NCBI RefSeq assembly: GCF_001280125.1
Contig: NZ_LGEG01000022.1
Span: 1-15,094, forward strand
Source: Streptomyces sp. NRRL F-6492
GTDB taxonomy: Bacteria; Actinomycetota; Actinomycetes; Streptomycetales; Streptomycetaceae
Direction: 5' to 3'
DNA length: 15,094 nucleotides
The number at the start of each line of letters is the position of its first letter. The stretch's first letter is position 1. Positions 7,327 to 14,200 of this stretch are shown here, piece by piece. The notes beneath the pieces are model-generated. The model saw only the letters and a list, made by a program, of their open reading frames with translations, was not told the origin of the DNA and ran no database searches. Made by a program: the position numbers and the translations under genes.

Positions 7327-7369
7327 ATCCTGCGCGGCACGGTTCAAAGCGCGCACAAACCATGCACAA
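7327..7369 (-). promoter_or_regulatory. SARP-type promoter of the thioesterase gene
   Basis: On the minus strand TTGTGCA (7369-7363), TTGTGCG (7358-7352) and TTGAACC (7347-7341) start exactly 11 bp apart. Eight bp after the last box is CAGGAT (7332-7327). This is the canonical SARP promoter geometry and matches the aminotransferase promoter in both spacing and -10 sequence. Predicted leader is about 55 nt. Binding by the neighbouring SARP is inferred. Confidence 0.75.
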
Positions 7370-7472
7370 CTCCCTGGGAAGCACTGCGCCGTGGGGGCCG
7401 CCGTGGGACGAGACGCCCACCGTGGGGGAGAGACCTGCGAGGCGCGCCCGGCCCTGTTCCGGCGGACGTCCC

Positions 7473-8138
7473 CTAGGCGGCGCCGCAGGTCTCGGCCATG
7501 TCCCAGTCCTGGGCGGAGAGCGGGCAGTCCGTCCCCTCCGGCAGGAGGGCCGCGGCGGTCTCCGGGCCCGCCAACTGGGGCAGCATCAGCCGCCAGAAGC
7601 CGGTGACGGCGCTCCGCGAGGTCCACTCCCCGCCGATGCGGGACAGCACCTCGAACCCCGCGACGATCGAGGTGATGGCGAGAACCGCCTCCTCGACGAC
7701 CACGTGCGGGGTGAGCATGTCCCGCTCCCGGGCGACGATCAGCATCAGCTGAACCCAGTCCTGCCACTCCTCCCACAGGTTGATCCGGCCCTGCCACGTC
7801 GCGTCGCTGGCAAGGCTGAATCCGGCCCGGAGGACGGGGTCGTGCAACAGACACTCGGCCAGCACCTGCGAGGTGTCGACGAGGAGTTGCAGCGGGGAGG
7901 GGTGCCGCAGCGGCACCCGCCCGGTGACGTGCACGAGCGTCTGCGAGGCGGCCAGTTCGACGGCCTCGCCCAGGGCTTGTTTGTTCCGGAAGTGGAAGTG
8001 CAGCGCCCCGTTGCTCACGCCCGCCCCGGAGCTGATCGCGGCGATCGACGCGTCGGCGAACCCGGCACGCTCGAAGACGACGGCGGCGGAACGGATCAGA
8101 TCCTGACGCGTGCGAACGGCACGGGGTTGCATGGCCAT
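7473..8138 (-). CDS. TetR-family regulator, gamma-butyrolactone receptor / pseudo-receptor type
   Basis: A 221-residue repressor-like protein. The N-terminal helix-turn-helix covers about 10-55, with the recognition segment GAGVSNGALHFHFRNKQAL characteristic of the ArpA/ScbR group (usually GALYFHFxSKEAL). The C-terminal ligand/dimer domain has typical landmarks, HDPVLRAGFSLASD (99-112) and a Trp-rich stretch with Trp122, Trp125 and Trp128, near where ArpA-type receptors have their ligand-contacting Trp. True receptors and pseudo-receptors that sense antibiotics cannot be separated by eye, and no butyrolactone synthase gene is visible here. ATG 8138 was chosen for GGAG 6 nt upstream; the ATG two codons on is an alternative. 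In known clusters such proteins control the SARP gene, so a role at the SARP promoter is plausible. Confidence 0.88.
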   Translation of the reverse strand: MAMQPRAVRTRQDLIRSAAVVFERAGFADASIAAISSGAGVSNGALHFHFRNKQALGEAVELAASQTLVHVTGRVPLRHPSPLQLLVDTSQVLAECLLHDPVLRAGFSLASDATWQGRINLWEEWQDWVQLMLIVARERDMLTPHVVVEEAVLAITSIVAGFEVLSRIGGEWTSRSAVTGFWRLMLPQLAGPETAAALLPEGTDCPLSAQDWDMAETCGAA

Positions 8139-8183
8139 GTGGCGCTCCGATACGGGCTGTGAGCAACTGGTCGGGCGCACGAG

Positions 8184-8212
8184 AACATGCCACAGGAAAT
8201 AGGTGAGTTGTT
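8184..8212. promoter_or_regulatory. Imperfect inverted repeat, candidate operator upstream of the receptor-like gene
   Basis: AACATGCCAC (8184-8193) and GTGAGTTGTT (8203-8212) match as inverted arms at 7 of 10 positions around a 9-bp centre. The site lies 46-74 bp upstream of the receptor-like start in the most AT-rich patch of the window, which probably holds its promoter. Size is compatible with an autoregulatory element, but it does not closely match the published receptor consensus as I know it. Confidence 0.3.
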
Positions 8213-8391
8213 AACCAGTACGTCGCCCGCACCCACGAGTTGGCCGGAGTTCGGCTGTCGTCGGCCGGTGCCCACCGCGTGGTCCCTCACCACGTCACCG
8301 CCCCGTGGCGCGGCTCTCGAGCATCTGTGTGCGCGGGGCAACTGTATGCCCGGCGGTCGGATGGTAACCAGGAGTCGGTACCGCGGCGCGA

Positions 8392-8397
8392 TAGGGT
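8392..8397 (+). promoter_or_regulatory. Candidate -10 element TAGGGT, giving a leaderless oxidoreductase mRNA
   Basis: TAGGGT is a good Streptomyces -10 hexamer and ends 5 bp before ATG 8403, which places transcription start at or next to the A of ATG. No convincing -35 is visible. The alternative is that AGGG acts as a weak ribosome site, with the promoter further upstream. Confidence 0.45.
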
Positions 8398-8402
8398 GCG
8401 CC

Positions 8403-9308
8403 ATGCTCGCCATCCAGTTCGACCGCTTCGGCGGCCCCGAAGTCCTCTCCGTGGTGGAAGTGCCGGCGCCCGAACCGGGCCCGGACGAGACGCTCCTCGA
8501 CGTCGAGGCGGCCGGCGTGAACTTCGCGGACACGCACCAGGTCGACGGCTCGTACCTGAGCGCCGACCTGCTGCCGTACGTCCCGGGCGGCGAGGTCGTC
8601 GGCCGTACGCCCGACGGCCGGCGGGTGCTCGCCCGGGTGTCCGGCGGTTACGCGCAGCAGGCCGTCGCCCGCCGGTCGGCCCTCGTCGAGATCCCCGAGG
8701 ACCTCGAAGCGGGCCACGCCCTGGCGCTCGTGACGCAGGGACTGACCGCCTGGCACCTGCTGCGCTCCGCCGCCCGGCTGCGCCCCGGGGAGACCGTGGT
8801 CGTCCACTCCGCGGCGGGCGGCGTGGGCAGCCTCGCGGTCCAGCTGGCCAGGGAGTTCGGCGCGGGACGCGTCCTCGCCCAGGTGTCCCCGGGCAAGGAG
8901 CGGCTCGCCCTGGAGCTGGGGGCGGACGCGGTGGTGAGCTACCCCGTGGACGAGAAGGCCGACGTCGTCCTGGACGCGGTCGGCGGAGAGCTCTTCGACC
9001 ACGCCCTGCGGTCCCTGGCCTCCTTCGGACGGCTCGTGAGCTACGGCAACGCCTCGCGGAGCGGCTTCACGCCGGTCGACCCCGCCCGCCTGGGCCGGCT
9101 CAACGCCTCGGTCGTCGGGTTCTGGCTGCGGCCCGCGCTGGCCGCCCCGGGCGGGTTCGAGGAACCGCTCGAGGAACTGCTCGCCCTCGTGGCCCGGGGC
9201 AGGCTCACCCCGGTGGCGACCGGCACGTACCCCCTCGCACAGGCCCGCCGGGCGCACGAGGACCTGCTGGCGCGGCGTACGACGGGCAAGCTGATCCTGG
9301 TCCCCTGA
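8403..9308 (+). CDS. Zinc-independent medium-chain dehydrogenase, quinone-oxidoreductase-like
   Basis: A 301-residue MDR-superfamily protein. It starts with the family N-terminus MLAIQFDRFGGPEVL, has AGVNFADTHQVDGSY (about 39-53), and the NADPH-binding Rossmann motif VVVHSAAGGVGSLAVQLA near 131-148. The structural- and catalytic-zinc cysteine sets of alcohol dehydrogenases are absent, which fits the QOR branch that reduces quinones or enones with NADPH. The reading frame stays open upstream, but ATG 8403 begins the conserved domain. It runs divergently from the cluster genes and is followed 76 bp later by an LmrA-type TetR gene, a pairing typical of small stress or detoxification units. It may therefore be a neighbour rather than a biosynthetic gene. 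A trans-acting enoyl reductase role cannot be excluded. Confidence 0.9.
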   Translation: MLAIQFDRFGGPEVLSVVEVPAPEPGPDETLLDVEAAGVNFADTHQVDGSYLSADLLPYVPGGEVVGRTPDGRRVLARVSGGYAQQAVARRSALVEIPEDLEAGHALALVTQGLTAWHLLRSAARLRPGETVVVHSAAGGVGSLAVQLAREFGAGRVLAQVSPGKERLALELGADAVVSYPVDEKADVVLDAVGGELFDHALRSLASFGRLVSYGNASRSGFTPVDPARLGRLNASVVGFWLRPALAAPGGFEEPLEELLALVARGRLTPVATGTYPLAQARRAHEDLLARRTTGKLILVP

Positions 9309-9356
9309 CCACCCCGAGCGCGCACGGCCGCGCCTTCCGCGCCGCACTCTCTGGAA

Positions 9357-9378
9357 AGAACGCTCTAGCTGCTATCCT
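9357..9378 (+). promoter_or_regulatory. TetR operator-like palindrome and -10 upstream of the LmrA-type regulator
   Basis: AGAACGCTCT (9357-9366), followed by A, fits the pseudo-palindrome AGAnCGnTCT, close to the TAGAC-type sites of Bacillus LmrA/YxaF. TATCCT (9373-9378) is a -10-like hexamer ending 6 bp before GTG 9385, so the transcript may be leaderless. Autorepression is inferred. Confidence 0.5.
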
Positions 9379-9384
9379 CGCCGG

Positions 9385-10005
9385 GTGAAGGAATCGCCAC
9401 GGAGCAACGCGGAGCAGCCCGGGTCCGCGCGGGAGCCCGCCCTCGGCACCCGCGAGCGCATCGTCCGGGCGGCTTCCCTGCTGATGCAGCGGCAGGGGTA
9501 CGACGGGACGGGCATCAAGCAGATCGCCCAGGAGGCCGACGCCACGCTCGGGTCGGTCTACCACTTCTTCCCCGGCGGCAAGCAGGAGCTGGCCACCGTG
9601 GCGATCGACCACGGGGACCGCGAATTCGTCGAGGCCCTGGGCGCGGCCTTCGACGGCGCCGACGACCCCGCCCGGGCGATCGCCGACTTCACCCTCTCCC
9701 TCGCCGAGCGGCTGGCCGAGTCGGACTGGGTCGACGGCTGCCCGGTCTCCACGACCGCGCTGGGTTCGGTCGGCCGCCTGCCCGACGTCCGCTCCGCCGC
9801 GGCCCGGGCCTTCGCGCACTGGCGCGAGGTGGTCTTCGACGCGCTGGTCAAGGCCGGAATCCCCGGGGAGAACGCGCACGAGCTGGCCCACACCGTGATC
9901 AGCACCCTGGAGGGCGCCGAGCTGGCCGCCCAGGTCTCCGGAAGCCGCGAGCCCCTGGAGATCGCCGCCAAGCACCTGGCCCGGCTCGTCGACGCGTACC
10001 GGTAG
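9385..10005 (+). CDS. TetR-family regulator, LmrA/YxaF type
   Basis: A 206-residue repressor. The helix-turn-helix (about 14-62) ends in LGSVYHFFPGGKQELA, the signature of the LmrA/YxaF subgroup. DGCPVSTTAL (about 115-124) is the matching effector-domain motif with the subgroup's conserved Cys. The start is GTG 9385, which lies 7 bp past a TATCCT box, so leaderless translation is likely; no Shine-Dalgarno is visible. It probably represses itself and perhaps the oxidoreductase gene just upstream on the same strand. Relatives respond to small aromatic or lipophilic compounds; the ligand here is unknown. A direct role in PKS control is possible but nothing seen requires it. It ends before a strong hairpin. 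Confidence 0.91.
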   Translation: MKESPRSNAEQPGSAREPALGTRERIVRAASLLMQRQGYDGTGIKQIAQEADATLGSVYHFFPGGKQELATVAIDHGDREFVEALGAAFDGADDPARAIADFTLSLAERLAESDWVDGCPVSTTALGSVGRLPDVRSAAARAFAHWREVVFDALVKAGIPGENAHELAHTVISTLEGAELAAQVSGSREPLEIAAKHLARLVDAYR

Positions 10006-10013
10006 GGCCCGCG

Positions 10014-10047
10014 CCCGGGGGCGGGACGGCGCCGCCCCGCCCCCGGG
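10014..10047. terminator. Strong bidirectional hairpin between convergent genes
   Basis: CCCGGGGGCGGG (10014-10025) and CCCGCCCCCGGG (10036-10047) form a perfect 12-bp stem with a 10-nt loop. It sits between the stop of the plus-strand TetR gene (10005) and the stop of the minus-strand gene (10059), so it would serve both. It has no U-tract, as is common in Streptomyces. Confidence 0.85.
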
Positions 10048-10058
10048 GGCAGGCCCCG

Positions 10059-10562
10059 TCAGCCGCCCGCCCCGCCGCTGCGCGCCGACCGGCCGAGCGC
10101 CCGGACGAGCGCGGCCGGCCGGCCGTCGGTACCGCCGACCTCAGGACGTTCCGACAGGACGAGCGCGGCGGACTCCATCAGGAGGGTCACCACCAGGTTC
10201 TCGTACCGGGGGAGCGGCGACCCCGCCGTACGGCACGCGGGCCGCGGCCCCCGGGGGCCCGGGAGGCCCAGCGCCGCGGCCAGCACCTCCCGGCCACGGC
10301 GCCGCAGCGCGGCCTGCGACACCCGGTCCCCCTCCTCCTCCACGGCCAGTGCGGCCGGCAGGGCGGTCTCGTACGCCCGCATGACCGCGGCCGCGAAGGG
10401 ATGCGGCAGCTCCTGCGGCCGCGACACCGGCCGGCCGCCGCCCCGCGGCCGTAGCGTCGGGTGCCCGGCCCTCGCCAGCCCGTCGTTCAGGGCCGCGACG
10501 AAGACCGGCCCCGCGGCGTCCCAGAAGGTGTTCCCGTCGTGCCTCTCCCCGCGCGCGTCCAC
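10059..10562 (-). CDS. Hypothetical protein, downstream of flavin reductase
   Basis: I do not recognise this 167-residue protein. It appears real: codon third positions are almost all G or C throughout, and it begins 12 bp after the flavin reductase stop on the same strand. The N-terminal third has a well-formed segment, NTFWDAAGPVFVAALNDGLA; the middle (about 50-100) looks mostly helical, and a second helix-like stretch YENLVVTLLMESAAL lies near 122-136. No signal peptide, membrane segment, metal motif or known catalytic motif is evident. The C-terminus is Gly/Arg/Ser-rich and ends just before the shared terminator. The start is GTG 10562, with GAGG about 10 nt upstream, so a slightly different start is possible. 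Its position suggests transcription with the flavin reductase, hence a possible accessory or regulatory role in tailoring, but this is only context. Confidence 0.75.
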   Translation of the reverse strand: MDARGERHDGNTFWDAAGPVFVAALNDGLARAGHPTLRPRGGGRPVSRPQELPHPFAAAVMRAYETALPAALAVEEEGDRVSQAALRRRGREVLAAALGLPGPRGPRPACRTAGSPLPRYENLVVTLLMESAALVLSERPEVGGTDGRPAALVRALGRSARSGGAGG

Positions 10563-10574
10563 GATGCGTCCGCC

Positions 10575-11108
10575 TCACCGGGGAGCGGTGACGATCCGCT
10601 GGAAGCGGCCGTTGAAGAACAGCAGCCCGGACTCGTCGGCGGACGTCGCGGAACTCACCACGTCACCGATGAAGACGGAGTGGTCGCCCGAGTCGTGCGC
10701 CTCGGCCAGCTCGCACTCCAGCCAGGCGACGGCGCCGTCCAGCAGCGGAGCCCGCGTCACCTCCCCGGGCCGCCAGCCGATCCCGTCGAACTGGGCCTCC
10801 CCCAGGGGCCGGTGCTTGTCGGCGAAGTGCCGCGCCAGTGGCTCCTGTTCGGCACTCAGCACCGAGACCCCGAAGCTGCGCGCCGAGGTGATCGCCTTGT
10901 GCATCACCGCGCTGTGGGACACGCAGCAGAGCACGGTCGGCGGTTCGAGCGACACGGAACTGAACGCGTTGGCCGTCATCGCGTGCAGGTGCTCGCCACC
11001 GACGCTCAGCACGATGACCCCGGTCGCGAAGCGCGACATCGTCTCGCGCAGCGCGGACGGCGCGATCGGGCTTCGGTCGACAGCTCCGCCTACGGACACA
11101 TAACTCAT
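10575..11108 (-). CDS. Flavin reductase (HpaC/ActVB-like), partner of a flavin-dependent monooxygenase
   Basis: A 177-residue protein of the flavin-reductase-like domain family, the small component of two-component monooxygenases that uses NAD(P)H to make free FADH2 or FMNH2. Family features: ALRETMSRFATGVIVLSV near 19-36, HAMTANAFSSVSLEPPTVLCCVS (about 42-64, flavin-binding core), FADKHRP in mid-protein and a C-terminal LLFFNGRFQRI strand. Length is typical (160-190). ATG 11108 is preceded by AAGGG. It lies 102 bp downstream of the PKS stop, beyond a strong hairpin, and 12 bp before the unknown gene. No oxygenase component is visible, so its partner must lie outside the window or elsewhere; epoxidation or hydroxylation of the polyketide is the likely use. 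The family also contains non-reductase flavin-binding proteins, so the exact activity is inferred. Confidence 0.92.
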   Translation of the reverse strand: MSYVSVGGAVDRSPIAPSALRETMSRFATGVIVLSVGGEHLHAMTANAFSSVSLEPPTVLCCVSHSAVMHKAITSARSFGVSVLSAEQEPLARHFADKHRPLGEAQFDGIGWRPGEVTRAPLLDGAVAWLECELAEAHDSGDHSVFIGDVVSSATSADESGLLFFNGRFQRIVTAPR

Positions 11109-11175
11109 GCCGAACCCTTCGAGAGAACCATGGGACGAACGGAAATTCCGGTGGCGCCGGACGGCCGGCCGTCGT

Positions 11176-11198
11176 GCGGCGGCCGGGAGGGCCGCCGC
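11176..11198 (-). terminator. Hairpin just downstream of the terminal PKS gene
   Basis: GCGGCGGCC (11176-11184) and GGCCGCCGC (11190-11198) form a perfect 9-bp stem with a 5-nt loop, beginning 12 bp past the PKS stop codon (11211). It is a likely terminator or mRNA-stabilising 3' element. It implies that the flavin reductase gene is read through at reduced level or has its own promoter. Confidence 0.7.
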
Positions 11199-11210
11199 GC
11201 CGGCGTCGCG

Positions 11211-14200
11211 TCAGTCACGTTCCCCCGCCTCCGGGAAGTGACCGGTCCGCGTGAAGAAGTCCACGTACTTCCGGAAGAGCTCCCCGGTCAGCGGCGGGCA
11301 GGTGATTCCGCTGCCCGCCAGCTCCGCCTCGGTCTCCGAGGTGTCCATCGCCGGATAGAACGCGTCGGTGTCGGCCGTCATCATCTCGAACGCGTGCAGG
11401 AGCGGCGCGAGCGCGTTCGTCCCGTCCGCGTGGACCCGCTCGCGCCAGGTCTCCCGGTCGACCTCCGCCACGGAGTGGCCGAGCGACCGCAACCGCTCCA
11501 CGCACTCCCGCAGGCCGAGCGCGTCCGGATTGAACAGGTGGAACGTGCGGCCCGCCGCCGTGGCACGCCGGGAGACGCGCAGCACGGCCGCGCTGACGTA
11601 GTCCACCGGAAGGAGGTGGAAGCGGCCCTCGGCGTCCGAGGGCACCGCACCGGCCTGCAACAGCCCCTTGAGGCTCAGCCAGACGAAGTCGTTGGTCTGG
11701 CAGGCGCCGTTCTCCTGGTCGCCGGAGATCACGTCGACGCGGTAGACGGACACCGGAAGGCCCCGCTCGCGGGCCAGCTCGACGACCTGCTCGGCGACCC
11801 ACTTGCTCTGCAGATAGCCGCTGGGCAGCCGCTCGGCCGGGCCGGTGGGATCGGTCACCCTCAGGGGCACGCCCGGGGCCACAGCGGACTCGAAGACGCC
11901 GACGGTCGACAGGTAGTGCACCGGGACGGTGCGGTGGCGCGCCGCCAGCCGCAGTATCTCCTCCGTCCCGCCCACGTTCGCCGCCTTCAGGGCCGTGTAC
12001 GGGTGGAGCCAGTGCACCTGCGCGCCGTTGTGGTACACCACGTCGACGCTCTCGGCCAGCCGGTCGAACTCCGCCTCGGTCAGGCCCAGTCGGGGCTCGG
12101 CCAGGTCGCCCACCACCACGGAGAGCCGGTCGGGATCGACCTCCTCCCACACCAGGTAGCGCTCCAGGTTCGCCCGCAGCCGGGCGTAGGCCCGCGCCTC
12201 GTCGTCGCCCCGGACGAGGCAGTGCACCCGCGCGGTGGTCGAGCGCATCAGGTCCCGCAGCAGGAAGGCGCCGAGGAACCCGCTCGCGCCGGTCAGGAGC
12301 ACCTCCCGGGGATCGTCCACCCAGCGGACGACCTCGGCCGCGGGCCGGATGTCCCCGGCGAGACGCACCTCGGCCGCGAAGTCCGGCGCCGCCGCCCCGC
12401 CGGACTCCCCGGCGCCCCGCCCCGCGAGCAGCTCGCCGAGGACGAACCCGGCCAGTGCCACCGGAGTGGGGTGGTCGAACACCACCGTCGCCGGCAACCG
12501 CGCACCGACGAGCGCGTTGCACCGGTTGCGCAGCTCGACGGCGGTCAGCGAGTCGAAGCCCTGGGAGAGGAACGACGCGTCGTCCTTGACCCGCCGCGCG
12601 TCACCGTGCCCGAGCACCCGCGCGACCTCCTCCCTGACCACCGCGAGGACCAGACCCGGCCGCTCGGCTTCGGGCACCGACGCCAGCCGCTCCGCCCAGG
12701 CCGTCCCGTCCGCCCCGCCCTCGCCGGCCCGGCGGCGCAGCGGCGCACGGACCAGCCCCCGGAACAGCGCCGGGACCGGGTCCAGCTTCCGCACGGCGCC
12801 GAGATCCAGCGGGGTCGCCACCAGCGCGGACCGGCCCGTACCGAGAGCGAGGTCCAGCAGCGCCGTCCCCGCCCCGGCGGTGACGGGCAGGAAACCGCCG
12901 CGCGCGATGCGCCCGAGGTCGGCCGCGTCCAGCCCGCCCGACATGCCGCCGTCCTGCGTCCACAGGCCCCACGCGACGGACGTGGCGGCCAGGCCCTCCG
13001 CGGCGCGGTGCCGGGCCAGACCGTCCAGGAAGGAGTTGGCCGCGGCGTACGCGGACTGGCCCGGGCCCCCCACCACGCCGGCGATCGAGGAGAACAGGAC
13101 GAACGCCGTCAGCTCCTTCTCCCGCGTCAACTCGTGCAGGTGCCAGGCCGCTTCGGCCTTCGGCCGGAGCACCGCGGCCAGCCGCTCGGCGCTCTGGGAC
13201 CCGATCAGCCCGTCGTCCAGCACGCCCGCCGCGTGGATCACGGCGGTCAGGGGATGCTGCGCGGGTACGTTCGACAGCAGCTCGGCCAGGTCCTCGCGGT
13301 CGGCCACATCGCAGGCGGCGATGGTCACCTCGGCGCCGAGCTCCTTCAGCTCGGCCGCCAACTCTCCTGCACCTTCGGCCTGTTCACCCCTGCGGCTGGT
13401 CAGCAGCAGATGCCTGACGCTGTGCTCGCGCACGAGGTGCCGGGCGAAGAGCGCACCGAGCGAACCGGTGCCGCCGGTGATCAGGGTGGTTCCTTCGACG
13501 CTTCCGTACGGGGCGGAGGGGGTTCCGTCGTACTGCGGGAGGCGCTGGGGGAGGTACTGGAGGCGAGGCGCGAGGAGCCGGCCCCGGCGCAGCGCCACCT
13601 GCGGCTCGCCCGAGCCCAGGGCGGCTTGCGCGGCGTCGGCGAAGTCGGTGCGCTCGCTCCCGAAGTCGCCGTGGGACTGTACGTCTTGGGACGGGGACGG
13701 GGACGAGGACGGGGGCGGGGCCTGGTCCGCGTCGACATCGACGAGCCAGAACCTGCCGGGTGTCTCCGACTGGGCGGAGCGCAGCAGACCCCAGACGGCC
13801 GCGTTGCTCGGATCCGCCGGTTCTCCCTCGTCCACCGCCACCGCCCGCCGGGTGAGCACGACGAGGGGCACGTCGGCGAGACGGTCGTCCGCCAGCCACT
13901 GCTGGGCCACCTCAAGCAGCAGGCGCGTCCGGATCCGGGCGGAAGCCGCCTGATCGGCCGCGGGGGAGAAGCCGACCGGCAGCAGTACGGCATCGAGGGG
14001 CCGCCCGGAACCGACCGCCCGCGCCACTTCGGCCACGTCGCCGAAGCGACCCGCTCCGGCGTCCGCGCCGGGATCCAGCACCCCGAACCGCTTCGGCGCC
14101 GTGTCGGCGGCGGCCGGCAGAGGTGTCCACGCGAGGTGAAACAGACCGTCGGACGTCCGCGCGGCCGCGTGCGCGACCTCGCCGTCCTCCACCCGTCCCC

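Noticed and set aside
7389..7426. Repeated CCGTGGG and a small CCCAC/GTGGG palindrome downstream of the receptor-like gene
   Set aside because: The spacing is irregular (12 and 19 bp) and the arms are short; expected by chance in GC-rich DNA.
3699..8162. 1,487-codon open frame on the plus strand
   Set aside because: It is antisense to three well-supported genes and two promoters; no recognisable domain.
8187..8402. Upstream extension of the oxidoreductase frame to 8187
   Set aside because: The added residues are low-complexity and precede the conserved family start; a -10 box sits immediately before ATG 8403.
11109..11150. Three GTTC repeats upstream of the flavin reductase as another SARP site
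   Set aside because: Spacings are 12 and 13 bp rather than 11, and no -10 lies at the expected distance.
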